A DNA stretch of 64,000 bases from Amblyornis subalaris (taxonomy: Eukaryota > Chordata > Aves > Passeriformes > Ptilonorhynchidae), in NCBI GenBank assembly GCA_018881555.1, contig JACAXG010000024.1, forward strand, positions 7,496,298-7,560,297, in the 5' to 3' direction. The position numbers and the translations under genes were made by a program. The notes under the pieces are model-generated. The model did no database searches. It saw nothing but the letters and a program-made list of their open reading frames with translations, and had not been told where the DNA came from. This document shows positions 1 to 12,415 of this stretch, in pieces. Positions within the stretch are counted from its first letter, which is position 1; each line of letters opens with the position of its first letter.

Positions 1-1056
1 TACAGAAACTACTGCCTTGACAAAAACACTCATTTCTTCCAAGGTTTCAACAAATACAGAGTAGGATTTACTTTCATAAAGTGACCCAGACTAAATGCAA
101 ACTAAAGGAAAACATACATGAAAACTTAGAAGCCTTCTACAAAGAACAAATTTCTTAACTTTAGGAGAGACAAACACTACCAGCACACAGGTGGCCTGGA
201 AATACAGACTTAATTAACACTTCTGCAAACTTCGGTTCCCCAAAGGCCCAAGACGAAAAGCATGCCTACAGAGTCAGCTTGACCCAAAAGAAACCTGCAT
301 GAATGTAGTGCAAAAGCAAAGTAAGGTTCAATGACTAATCCTGGTCCTTAGCCAGACACTTATAAAGACAACAAAAATTCTCATCGCATTTAGGAAAGCA
401 ACAGTCCTGCAAGATGAAAATAAGCAACACTCATTTTCTCCCCTATACATTTTATAATACTTTAAAAATGTCAGGGAACAGCCAGATCCCTTGGTTTTGT
501 CAGACAACACATCTGCTGTGGAGTCCTCATTAGGAAGAGGTGGTACTGCTGCTTGCTGATGGGACCATCCCTACCAGGACACTTGCCAGGCATGCATAAA
601 AGATGCAGAGTTTTCTAAACTTCTAAAACCTTTCTTTTGTTACTAAAAAGATAAGTAGGACTATATGCAAGTACTGGACCAGTACTGATTTTTTTCTTAA
701 ATGTAAGTTTTGCAATTAGCAACTAGACAGCAATTAGCCTGGCATGAGTTACCAGCGGTGGGAGGAACAGCCCCTTCCCGACACCACCTTCCGCTGGCTT
801 TAGAATTCACTGAAAAGTAGACTCAGGTCTGTGCCAACAGGGGCAGCTGGCTGAGGAAAGCAAGGGTGCCCTTCAGATCTCAGCTGGAAACAGCGAGCAG
901 AAAAGCTCCAGTGAGGTCCTACATACAAGACAGATGGTCTTAAAGCCCACAAGCTTGAACTTTGGCAGGACAAATATTCTCAAGCATGGTTTAGGAGAGA
1001 GATTGCATGGACTCAAATTGTGCTAGAGAACACAGTTAAAATTTAAAAACGTGGAG
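1..1056. other. AT-rich non-coding sequence, nothing recognised
   Basis: No open frame here exceeds about 70 codons, and none shows a recognisable domain. No repeat family, RNA gene or CpG cluster stands out. It forms the left flank of the probable LTR that starts near 1057. It is most simply intronic or intergenic DNA. Confidence 0.5.
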
Positions 1057-2105
1057 TGGTGTCTTGGTTTTGAGACAAATTTAAGAGAGCTCTTTGGACT
1101 GAGTTTTTCTCTCATAAAGGGTTCCAAAAATCCCCTTTCTACCAATAGGGAATGAGTACTAATAGAAAGTGAAAAAAAATTAAATGGCTTATTAACAAAC
1201 AGAATGCCCTCCCACCATGGAAGGGAAAACAAAAGGTAAATACCTGTTAAGCACTAAACCATCAGAACCCACTTCCCCACAAACACACAGAAACAAAGGA
1301 AAAAAGTGTCCGGAGAGTGGAGGCAGTGTGGGACGAATACACCTTTCCCAACACATGGTCCAAAGATGGTGTCGGCTCTCCACGTGGAGGGGCAGCAGAC
1401 CCCCCGTGCCGACGGAGCAGTCCTGTAGCAGAGAAAAATTCCAGTGGCTACCTGGTGTTGACTTTTTTCCCTCCGATNGCAGTTACAGCAGGCGAAAACA
1501 GCTGAGCTGGAGCCTTTGCTGCGCTTTCTCTCCCCAGCTTGGCTCCCCAGGGCTTGGGGCTGGGTGTGGAGCCGCTCCACTCTCAGCAAACCCTCTTCTA
1601 CCGATTTTGGAGCAGCAGCCTATTCAGTTCAGTTCCCGGCAGTCAAAGAAATGCTGCTCCAGCTTCTTCAATCGAGGGAAAAAAGAGAAGTGTTTTCCTT
1701 GGGCCAAAAAGCAAGTCAGCCAAGCAGAGAAACCACAAGGCTCAGTGCCGTGGGAGACAGAAATCCACGCTGCAGCGCAGGGCTCCGTCAGGGGCGGCCC
1801 CGGTTTCGACTCTCGGGCAGCAGCTGCTGTGGCAGAATACAGCAGGGCATGGCAGNGCAGCAGGTCCGGCAGAAAACAAAGCAGCTCCGGTCTCGTCCCT
1901 CTGCAGATGCAGCACCCACGTTTCTGATCCCAGAACCGGAAGAGAGGGAGCATCCTCCTGGGCCCCCGGACCGGAAGAGAGAGAGCAACATCCTGGCCCT
2001 GCCCCCACTGGGATCTCGGCTGGGCTCACCTGATACCCCCAATCTGGGAAGAGGGGTGGGGGGTGTGCAGAAAGAGAAAACAATAACAATTTTTGGGCCT
2101 AAGCA
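1057..2105 (-). mobile_element. probable songbird-type endogenous retrovirus solo LTR
   Basis: Read on the minus strand, this block starts TGCTTAGGCCC near 2105 and ends AACCAAGACACCA near 1057, giving the TG...CA ends of a retroviral LTR. The plus-strand motif TGTCTTGGTTTTGA at its left edge resembles, from memory of songbird genomes, the terminal part of ERVL-like LTRs. An AATAAG hexamer, a variant poly(A) signal, lies on the minus strand near 1190, where R would be expected. The part from about 1310 to 2050 is GC-rich compared with its surroundings and would be U3. No gag, pol or env sequence adjoins it, so it would be a solo LTR. Against this, no clear target-site duplication is visible (TGGAG on the left, GAGGA on the right), and the family is recalled rather than aligned. 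A GC-rich host promoter is the alternative. Confidence 0.4.
1936..2000 (+). promoter_or_regulatory. 35-bp duplicated unit carrying ETS-type motifs
   Basis: Two copies of a roughly 30-bp segment begin CCGGAAGAGAG at 1936 and 1971, 35 bp apart. Each copy is preceded by A, giving ACCGGAAG, which matches the core recognised by ETS-family factors such as GABPA and ELK. The pair sits in the GC-rich half of the probable LTR. Binding is an inference from the motif alone. Confidence 0.35.
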
Positions 2106-5100
2106 GAGGATCATGGAATAAATTGTCATAATAGATCACTCCAGGACAGATGGATATCCAGTGTCTGAGCTGCCCCATTTAGTCTCGGCCCCAGTTAGTT
2201 TACTAGGACAGATGTAAGCATTGTTTTCCAGATGCATTTGGATGTTGGTGCTGGACTCCTTGGCAGAGGAGAGGAGGCTGGTGTTGGAGAACCAGCAGTG
2301 ACGGAGTTCTGTGTCAGCAGAATGCAAACAGGCACCTCAGAAAATCGTACACAGTCTTCCCTGCCAAGGTCTGAGGGAGGTCACAGGGTCTGTGAAATCT
2401 CAGAGAAGTGGAAAAGGAAAAGCAAAGTATTTCTTTAGGGAATCTCAAGGCAATTCAAGGGACAATATGTGCGTGTGCACCTAATTTCAAGAGAAAATTA
2501 CTTCTTGGGCACAGCTGCTACTCTGTTCTTGCCTGAGGTTAATGTTCTGAGATGCACAAGACATCCCATGAGTTTTCTCAGGTTTTCCTTGTTCAGAAGG
2601 TGAACGGCTTACAGGAGATGTACAATTGCCTTGCACAGGGTAAATATCATCTCTCTTCAGAACTGTGATGATGGAGCAAAGGTAAAGCAGGTTATTGAAG
2701 TAAAACAGAACTTTAGTGAAGTCACCTGTGCCACCTCGTAAAAACTGAGACAACCCAAGGTCACCTAATACTGTAAACTTAAGTCCTCCAATCTGCATTA
2801 AAAAAGTTATTTAAATGGGTGGTTGATGAGAAATCAGGACATCTATCACCTTCAAGAAAAGCCTCAGGGATAATCCTGGTCAGCAGAGCAGGAAAGAAGA
2901 GCCTCCTACCCATTTCCCTGTAAAGTATCTACCTGTGTCTGTTCAGATGTGATGGCTGAGTACGTAAAAACAGGTGAGTTTATAAAATAGGTATCTTTGT
3001 ATTCACCACTTTGGATCCTAAAGCATTGCTGCTTGTTTTAAAACAGTAAGCAATCCCAAAGTTTCATGAGTTACCACAGCCTCAAGAGGAGGACTGTGAA
3101 AGCACTTGAACGGTGTCCTCCTGTGCATGTCAGCCACAAGCAGCAAACTGAATTCCAACTGGGGAATCTTACAGTTATTGCAGTGCTGAAAGCACACACG
3201 GTGGTTTTCACATTGAACCCTTCTCTGACCTGTAAGAAAGTGAATCCGTGAGTCTGTGAGAGGAAGAAAGCAGACAGACACAGGGAAAGGAATGAATGAA
3301 GCACAAAATTCCCAGGGTGCCATGTTTAGTCATTCTTCATATTATTAACACACCTTGGAAAGAACTAGTACTCTCCTGCATGGTAAGGAAATAGTCTTGT
3401 AGTTACTGCCTTTCTTCAGAACAGCAACTGAAGTCTCAGAAAAAGGAATAGTCTCAGCTCTTGAGCTGATGTTTTACTAAAAGTAAAAATAGTCACAGGG
3501 ACAAACTGAAGTAGTACAGGGACTGCACTGAGTAACTGCACTGCTGACTCTTACTGTAGATTTCTAAGGCTACCAAGACGTACAAAAGTTGCCCTAAACC
3601 CAAGTTCGAAGCAAAATGCTACATATTGATATTGATTTTAGAATGGGAAATTCTACAGCTGAAGAATAATCTCACCAGAAATTTTACCCAGGAAACAAAA
3701 TAATCAATGACAGAGTGTGGTGGAAAGTTGTGGTTTACAATTTATTTGGCAGTAGGACAGCCACAACTAAGGATCAGAGCCATGTAGCTCTGTATGAAAC
3801 AGAGAGCACTTGGAATCACAGGTTACCACTACCTTCAGCAGCTATGGAGTCACGAGACTCTCCAAACCCAGTGGAGATAGAGAGGGTTTGCCATGGTTCT
3901 TACTGTTCTCTTTTGAATACAGTGAAATTTTGCCTATGGAAAAGAAAAATATCCATACTAGTTGAGATTTTTTTTCTTTTTTGTCCTTTGAAAAGGGATA
4001 TAAACAGGTGGAGTTTTCTCCCTCTCTTTCAAAAAGAAAAAAACCAACACAACAAAAAACCAACCCCAAAATAATTTACTACTGAATTTAGTGAGCCGAA
4101 CTGCAACCTCAGTTATAGTTGTAAACCATTTAAAATGTGAGTAATACTAGATCTACCATTCTATTCATGTATTTTGCTTTACATCTATTAAACCTGACCC
4201 GTGGGAAGTGTTTCTCAACCCACCTGGAAGTATGGAATTCATTGCTTAGTACCCCAGAGTCATTTATATGGGTTTATATAATCTCTCTATCTGCTCAGCT
4301 GCTTTGACACCACTAACAAATGGACTGAGTCAGATTGATTTTTGCGAGGATTTTTGCAATCCAGATGTTTTGTGCAGAAGAAACAGGATGTATCCAATCC
4401 ATCCACTAAAACTCTTAAATAGAAAGTTATTTTGAAACCCCCCCCAAATATTGAAAATGAGAAAAAAAAAGTAGTGACTTCTAAAAGGAAATCTTGCACC
4501 CACATTACTTGCTCCCAGCCTTCCCTTTTCTCCCAACAAATAGGTCTACTTTGTGCCATTTCTCCCCTTATTCAAACAACTAATTCCTTTGGTTTACTGG
4601 TACTGAATTATAAAAGCGCCATTGCATGACATACAAAGAGAAGCATAAATCAAAGGAATGTGCATACACATTACATTCAGGCCAACATAATAAAAAATTA
4701 GACATTCTCTTTTCCAGTTTGCCTGTTCAGTTAGCTGAACATTTTAGAGAATGCTGAAGTTCTTCTTACCTACTTCCCTCTCTTGGCTTTTGGTAGTTTA
4801 CCACTGATCACTATCATTTGCCCCATAATGAAACTATTTGATGGGTTGCCATCAAATTATTCAATGACATTACATGACGCAAGCACTTCTGTAATTTTCA
4901 CAGTCTCTAATTCCAACAGGTTCCTGCTAACGAAAGGGACAAGAAGATGCACGAGGTTCTCCTAAGAATGGTCTCATTTCTTCAGTAAGAAACTTCATGG
5001 CAGTTCAAGACTGCAAACAGTAGATATTTACAGGAAGCACAGGAAAACAGACAATGTAACACAGACAGCAGATCTAACTCTTGGATGTTGGAGACAGAGT

Positions 5101-8100
5101 GTCCCCACATCTTTACTTCTTTGTCAGTGTATATTCTTCACTGCTACATTACAATCCATATCCAAGAAATTCAGAGAAAATGAGTATTAGCATACAGAAA
5201 AATCAAAAGAGCTTGAAACAATTAGTTATGATGGTTTTTTTCAATCCATGTACTTCAACGTTAGATTTAAGTGACAGAAGCATAACCAAAAGTGGATGCC
5301 TACGTCGCCTCAGTAAATAACCATGTAAAACCCAATCCAGCTCCTGTTGAAGTCAGTGGATAATTTGCCTTTCTGTTCCTGGGGACTAGGATGAAAGTAG
5401 GCTTGTCTATGCTCCCAATTCTACCAGTGACGTAAGGTGTGCTTTGAACGATGTTAGTAAAATTCCTGCAAATGCCTGCCCAAATAGTTTTGTTTAGGTT
5501 AAAATTATGTTTATTATGTTTAGCTTATATCAAGTAAGTGAACCAAGCTATACTGGAAAAAAAAAGCCCCCATTAATGTAAGAGCAAACACCCAGAGCAT
5601 TACACTATTTGTTTTGTGTTGTCATGTCATCACACTGGAATAGAAATTTTGACAAACTCTTTTGTGGACAAAGTCTTAGAATCCTTTTTAGACCAAACTG
5701 AAAGCGGTCAGTCGGAAATTGAGAGAGCAGTGTTTCCCAACACCACAGGAGGCTTGACCAAACCACTTTGATGTCAGTGCAACAATTACTGTAAAAAAGT
5801 GAAGTTAAAATGATTCAACAAATCAGAAGTTGTCTGGAAGTGAAGACCACAACAATTATCAGCTAACACTAGTGCAACACTTTATTATCTCTGTACAAAG
5901 GCTTTGATTCCTACACAAGTCCCTCCTGAAGAATAAGAATGGACATAAAAGAAAGAACCTTGAAACCTTTACCAGTTTCTGGGAAGGAAAAATCCTTCTT
6001 ATGGAACAGAGTATAGTATAATAGAGCAATTACATTTTGACAGAAATGCCAGGCAACCTTCAATATGTTACTATCAGCCCATATCTTTAAACATCTAGAT
6101 CACTGCCTCTGGAAGAAAAGCCAAGGTGTGAAAGGAACAGAAGCCAATAATTTAGTTACAAAGCTCATCAGACTTATTAAGTTTAATAATCAAAAAGAGG
6201 AAAATATATCATCTTTGTGCAGAAATGCTTTATTGTTTTGTGGCTTTTACTATCCTGGTACATACACATACAGATTTAATCAAGGTGCAGGACTTCACTC
6301 GGCACTCTTCAAAACCAGGATCAATACCCTGACAAGCTGCCACATAAAGTAAGCTAAAGTCAAGATTTAAGAGCCTAAGTGCTTTGAAAATTTTTTCTCA
6401 GACTGTAAGCATTCAAATCTTGTTCAGCTTCCTGCTATCTCTTGCTCCTTGTGTAATGGTACAAGGGGCAAGTCCACCAAAATGAAATTTTACACCCAAA
6501 TAAAAACCTTGACATAGTAGGCACGCATGGTTTTTATTTCTCCTCTAATGCCAGTATACTTTTTATTCTCAGATTTTTAAGTGTGTCATTTTGGTATTAG
6601 TCATCAGTGAAGAAACACCCCAAACTATTTTCAGGAACATGGACAAAACCTTTTTGCTTAACTTCTTACCCGAGTCAAATCTGTTCGTCCTCTCCTGACT
6701 TCTGCTTCCTACAAAGCAAAACCAAAACCTCACAAGCTTACTGAATCACCGTAACTGTTCAGGAGTTAGATAGTTTAGCTGTTAAGTGGTCTGGTTATCT
6801 ATTTTGCCATCGGAATCCCTGAATGCCTTTGTTCTCTCACATCCTCTGCTTGCCATATAAATAGGCCTTCTGTCTATCCAGTAGCCACCATGTGATGCTG
6901 ATGTCTAGTTTACTGCACTCATAACCTGTGTTTCACAGTGACCTCACAGTATACATAACAGCTTTTGTCTTCACATGAGATTAGCTGACATAAAAAGACT
7001 CTAGCAAAGTATTTCTTTGTTATTTCTTTTTGATGAAAAAAATTACATGTGGAGTGTTTTTAAGGACTTCAATTACAGAAGACTTTGAATTAACTGTTTG
7101 GTTTCGTTCTTTTAATTTGGGGGAGGACATGAGTAAATTAGTTCTGACAAAGCCTCTGATGGATGTTTAATTAGATGATACACACTCAGACTTACAATGA
7201 AAAGTGTACCACAATTCTCAAGATGTGATGGCCATTTTACACACTATTATCATGCTCTTCTCCAGTCTTAAATCTCCCTAGTTCTCTGTCCTCATTCTTT
7301 TTCTCCTTGACCATTCTCACTGCCAAAGCCAGTATCAGTTAAACAGCACAGCTTCTGCTCTTCACCCACAAGCAGTTCTAAGGGTAAAAACAGTCCTTGT
7401 GAGCTACTGAAGGCTACTGCCAATCTTCTATTTCTAGTTTCCACTTTCTTTTTCCTCTTGGCTTCTTGGGCAGTACGAAGGCAGAGAAGCATTTCAGTTG
7501 ACTGGCTCATTTGGTAGGTATTTCAGCTTTGGCTCTTACCCCAAAAGACTAAGGAAGTACTATCCCTTTCTCTTTGACTGACAGAAAGCAGGATTCAAGG
7601 ATATCAGCATCACTGTTCCACGAGAAAAGTGCTCTGGCCCTTGACACCCTGGCATAACACTCTAGAGGCACACAGAGGAGAAAGGAAGGGAAGATGCACC
7701 TAGTAAGATTACAGTTACCAACAAAAAAGCTAGTTGGAAACCCAGAAATATCACCTATTAAAAGCAAGAGTTTACCTTAAAAAGCAAACCAGTTCTACCA
7801 AGTGATTCCACAACCACAGGTTTCTGCTTATGCTATAGTTTGCATTCTTTATCACGTTTGTTGGTCTGCATTTCCACAGGTTGATGATTTGGACACTTCC
7901 CTAGGAAGCAGGAGACCCAGGTGAAAGACTCCCTTCAGTCCAATTCTCCAGAAAGACTTCAAGCTGGCTGCATACCTGACCAACAAGCTCTTTATGGATA
8001 GATCCTATTCTCTTTTCTCTTCCTGCAGAAAATGTTCAGAAATTCCTTCTTGCACACTGATATCAGGACAATTCAAGTGCCAAAACTTGAGCTTATTTTG

Positions 8101-8748
8101 AACATAAATGCAGCCTAGTGCCATACNAAACATGGCACAGCACCACCGCCTTGGAACAGCAATGCCACATGCAATCTCACTTTTAGCAACCTAATTCAAG
8201 ACACGACACAAACTATTAAGGAATCTCAAATGTTCAGCACATCATGCATTTTTTTCTAACAAATTTTCACAGCTCTATAAACCTACTTGGAACAAGAGTG
8301 ACACACTTTTCTTTCTCCTTTCTCCTACTAGATACAACATCCTCTTGCACCTCTTCAAGGTTGAGGCCAGAAATTCTGCACTTATTTCGCTTTTTCCCCA
8401 TACTTCAGAAGAAAAAAGTGAGAGAGACCTTCAGGTTCCTTTGTCATTCAGAGCATGGCTAGATGGGCTAAAACACTGCTTTTTTAATATGCTCCATGGT
8501 TTCCAACCAATGTAGCTCTAAGTTCACGACTCTCAGAATTTGTGTCTCAGGGCTCTTAGCAGATATGCAGGAATGCTACTACACTTTTACAAACTAGTTT
8601 TAACTGGTTTATGTTTTCAAGCTCATCTTTTTAAGAGAGAATAAGAAACATAATATGCGGGGATTTCTAATGAAAATAGTGAACTGCGTATCCACCACAT
8701 GAATCTAGACACCAGACAGACAAGCATACACCAATATTATCAGCATTT
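2106..8748. other. long non-coding stretch between LTR and CR1
   Basis: About 6.6 kb of mostly AT-rich DNA. The open frames are short, the longest about 119 codons at 3715-4074, with low-complexity or biased residues and no domain. A/C-rich low-complexity sequence lies at about 4029-4070 and a C run at about 4438-4445. One ancient repeat fragment is listed separately at 5334-5368. I see no other structure. Confidence 0.5.
5334..5368 (-). repeat. fragment of an ancient interspersed repeat
   Basis: The reverse complement of this segment shares CCACTGACTTC and a similar flanking AAATT-type run with 57758-57795, which lies in the opposite orientation. The motif resembles old amniote repeats built around 'cccattgacttcaatggg'. 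The family name is not certain. The match between two places in the window is direct but short. Confidence 0.3.
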
Positions 8749-8862
8749 CACAGAATCACAGAATGATTTGGGTTGGAAGCTACCTTAAAGCTCATCTCAT
8801 TCCACTCCCTGCCATAGGCAGGTACACCTTCCACTAGATCAGGCTGCTCCAGGCCCCACCCA
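8749..8862 (-). mobile_element. CR1 LINE, 3' terminal fragment
   Basis: The left edge holds CACAGAAT twice in tandem (8749-8764), the reverse complement of the ATTCTGTG octamer that ends avian CR1 elements. It is followed by sequence like CR1 3' UTRs: 'gatttgggttggaag', then 'ctgccataggcagg', 'ccttccactagatcaggctg' and a CCAGGCCCCACCCA-like end. Only about 114 bp remain. This is the usual 5'-truncated form produced when target-primed reverse transcription stops early. It carries no coding sequence. The octamers and the low divergence make this the clearest repeat call in the window and a good indication of an avian source. Confidence 0.93.
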
Positions 8863-11800
8863 ATATTTAATTCAGCCTTTATTATACAGCATAAAGTCAG
8901 TGTGAAATAGATTAAAATTTTGCCTGGGAAATAAATTGAAAACTCGGGTATCTAAGGTATCTTTGCAATCCAGAGGTCAAAGACACAATTTCAAATACTA
9001 ACTTTTTTTTTACTAGCAGCTTCTGTTTTCTTTTTTTTTCTGCTTGTGCAGAATTGTATACATCTAAAGCTGTTTGACAAAATTTATCAATTGTTACCAC
9101 GCAGCTAACACATATATACACAATTCCAACTTTAAATTGTATTTTTATTTATAAACATTTCCCACCTTTTTCAGAACACTTAGTAAGCTCTTTCAGGTGG
9201 TGGATTTTCCCCCATGTATATTTTTCATTTTTTCCATACTACTGTATTGTAATAAAAAAAATCTATTATTTACATTCCATGAATGAAGTAGAACTGAAAA
9301 ATGAAAAAACCCCCACATATTACATATTTAGATCTCCTCCTATGCTAAACAGAGGGGAGAAATGTAAAATCATCTTTCATTAAGTCTTTTGAAATGAGAG
9401 GAGATGCCTCAAAGATTGACAGATCAGTATCAATTTTCAGATTGCTTGCCATACTTGTCAATCATTTTTGCCCCAATGAAAGAACAGCTTCAGGAAGTCT
9501 AGATTTAGCATTTACAAGTGTACTGCATTCACAAAGAGTTCACTTTCTTGAACCACCATGGACACTAAAAAAGTGTAACTGAGAGAAAGAAAATTCAGGA
9601 TTAAGACTTGCAACTGGATGAGATTTTTCTAGAAAAGGCAGTTAATATATGGTGCCAAGGTTTCAGATGGTTTAAACACTCACAATTCTAGTAGAAGGCT
9701 TCAGTATTTAGCCAGACAAGAATCTGTATTTTAAATGAATTGCAGTGAAAGCAAAACCAAAATGGCATAGAAGAGATTGATATTTAAACCTGCCACCTCA
9801 AAGAACAACCAACCAAGTTATTTTCCATTCAGTCAGGCAAGTTTAGCAAGTAACAATTGAACTTAAATCAGATCCTTCTGTCTAAGTCATTGTTTTCATA
9901 TGTGGTTTTAAGAATTCAAATGGCAGCACGTTAACCTTAATTATTCCTTGTTTAGCTTGCAGCATTTAAATAAGACATCTGTTTTAAAAACAGATATAAC
10001 ATCTCCATACGTTCTCCCCCCCCGCCAGCTTGGGAGGAAGGAGGGTATTTGTCTACTAATTTTGCTCTGTAAGTGGGAAATGTTATTCATCACATAGAAC
10101 ATGGATGCAATTAACTAACCACACTGAGAGCTGCTGTTCTGTTTCTCAAAGCACCAAGTTAACTTGAGCAGACTTTGTCCTCACCAAAGCAGGATGGTTC
10201 CTTCGGCCAGGCTGGCAAAGGTCAGGCAGAACGCTGAGCCCAGTCACACACATGGGACGGACGGAGTTGGGCAAAGCAGAGAATCCAGGAGGGGAACAGA
10301 ATGGTGAGCACCTCACAGAACAGGGCTGAGGAAGTGAAGGCCAGTGACCTGGGCATCTTCATCCTAGGAAGAGAAGATTGAGGAGGCAGTCTTCCAACTG
10401 CATATCCATTTGAAGATGGGTGCTAAGGTGTCAGTCATCCCATTCTGCCACAGGCATGCCAGGGCTCTGCCCACGGGGTTAATGGGATTAATTTACAGAA
10501 AGGGAATGTTTGGTTGGCTTGGCCTTGTGAAAGCTTGCTAAGCATAAAGAGGGATATGCAGGTTACCTAATTTGGATGTGAATTCACATTATGGAGATTT
10601 TTGAAAAACAGGATAAAAAGCATCTCTCAGGAATAACATATGAGTTGAATACTAATATCCAGTCAGAGCAGGAAGAGTCAGGATTATAAAGTATGGCTAT
10701 TAATATTTCTGTGTGCTTTATTCCCTTCTATAAAGGTTTTTTTTACAGTTCAGGAATTTAAAAACACCAACTGTGGTTAAAAGAAATTTTCCTCTTAGAA
10801 TAGGAAAGTAATATGCATGTCCCCGGGCCAGTATTTTTTCCCCTCTCAGAAGTACACTAATTTGTCTACAAACTAAAGTAAATGTAAAATTCGTCCTTGA
10901 AGAAATCCAACACTTTGATTCCTAAGACCCCCAGCAGAACAAAGCAGGCTTATCAAGAAGTTAAAACTCACTGAAACCTTATATGCCAGCTTTACTCAAA
11001 TTGCGTATGTAGGCTTTGTGGGTTTTGATACTATTCTTTAAAAATAACTGCCTCTTTTTCTCATTCAGTTGAATTGTTCTCCCCTAGAGACTTTCCTTCC
11101 AAACTGTCAGCTACTGAAATGGCTGTTATTTCTATGGACTTCCAGGATACCAAGACATCACCTTCAATTAAATTATTGTTCTAAGAACCAAAGTTCCCTA
11201 GTCACTACAGAAATGGGGTGCAGACTGATCATAAACAAACACAAGCACTTGTCCCTCCCTGTATCATCTCAATCTACATGGACAATGTTAATACAAGAAG
11301 TTTCAAGGATTTAGCACTTCAAGGATTTCACTGTAAGTAAAGGCAAACTGCAATGCTGTTGCCACAGAGGACCATGGAAAACCTCCTGGAACAGGAATGT
11401 CCTGTGAAGAAAATGTAAAGCAGCTCCTTGAAAAAAATCCAGTTAAGAGAAAAAAATATAGTCAACAAGACAAAACAACCCTGAGTTCTCTAATGGGATA
11501 ACCAATTCTTCAAACATATGATCATCCAACACTGAAGAAGAATAAAAGAGAATAGGATATGGCCAACAAGTGGAACAATAATTCATGCTACAGAGGAAGA
11601 ACACTAATATGACAAAAAACCTGGGAAGATAAAGGTTCTGAAGTATGTCCTCTGTGAAACTTGGGTGCAGTGTTCAGAGAAACACACAAAGAACAGTACG
11701 AGACAGAGGACTCTCAGTGGCCTTTATGTATCTTTTGTTTGCTCAGATTTCTGAGGAGTTTCTCTGCAATTCTAAAATCCCTCTGTTTTGCAACTCGTTT

Positions 11801-12335
11801 TCACTGGGGTACTTAAAATAGCTCTGTAATGCTTTGTGGCCCGGAGTCATTGATACCTGTCCTCAACTTTAATTCTCTTTAAATGTGGATTTTGACAAGA
11901 ATATTCACCAGCACAATAGGAAACTATTAAACAAATAACTTCAGGGGAAGTTACTTCTTAAAATGTTGTACTTAGCCTCAGGTAGCCACAAGGTGTTGCG
12001 CTGTCATGGCTACAGACTATTATATAACATTGGATTGACAGTTTTCCTTCTCAGAGAGGCCCCCAAAAGTGGTATTAGGCTGCAGTTTTCTACCTAGAAA
12101 TCTCACATGCTGGATAAAGCAGAGCACTCTGATCGTCTTCAATCCCATGTGTGTCGTGCAGTGCAAAATCCACCCCGGAATTTCAGCTGGATGCTGCACT
12201 GGTATTGGTCCCAGCCCCTGCAGGCTGAAGGACATTTCCAACAGCTGCTGCACATCCTGGCAGAGTCGAGCTACTGCAGGGGCAGGGCAAAGACATGGTG
12301 CACTTCAGTCTCAGGGTACCTACGAATGACATTTA
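8863..12335. other. non-coding stretch, no gene recognised
   Basis: AT-rich DNA with short frames only. It includes T-runs at about 9002-9040 and a 19-bp palindrome at 9977-9995 (ATCTGTTTT-A-AAAACAGAT). A slightly more GC-balanced patch at 10180-10480 has no recognisable content. The two opposing frames at 12020-12358 look like chance open frames. Confidence 0.45.
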
Positions 12336-12415
12336 TATACTACTATATTTATATGTGATATAAAAATACTTATATTTATATGATATGTATATACTGCTAC
12401 TATACTACTCCACTC
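12336..12415. repeat. AT-rich low-complexity tract
   Basis: A run dominated by TATA, TATTTATA and ACTACTATA words, with no strict period. It is typical of decayed AT microsatellites. Confidence 0.6.

Noticed and set aside
1217..1927. 236-codon open frame on the plus strand, the longest in the window
   Set aside because: Frames are open in several phases and on both strands across the same GC-rich stretch, it crosses two N bases, and it shows no domain. It lies inside the probable LTR.
2947..2973. 27-nt micro-exon between GTTCAG and GTGAGT
   Set aside because: Good-looking donor and short acceptor, but the pyrimidine tract is poor and no neighbouring exons are visible.
9977..9995. 19-bp AT palindrome as a regulatory operator or terminator
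   Set aside because: Bacterial-type operators do not apply in a vertebrate, and a 9-bp AT-rich palindrome is expected by chance at this length.
12020..12358. Overlapping frames of about 77-86 codons on both strands
   Set aside because: No domain, no strand preference and no convincing splice signals.
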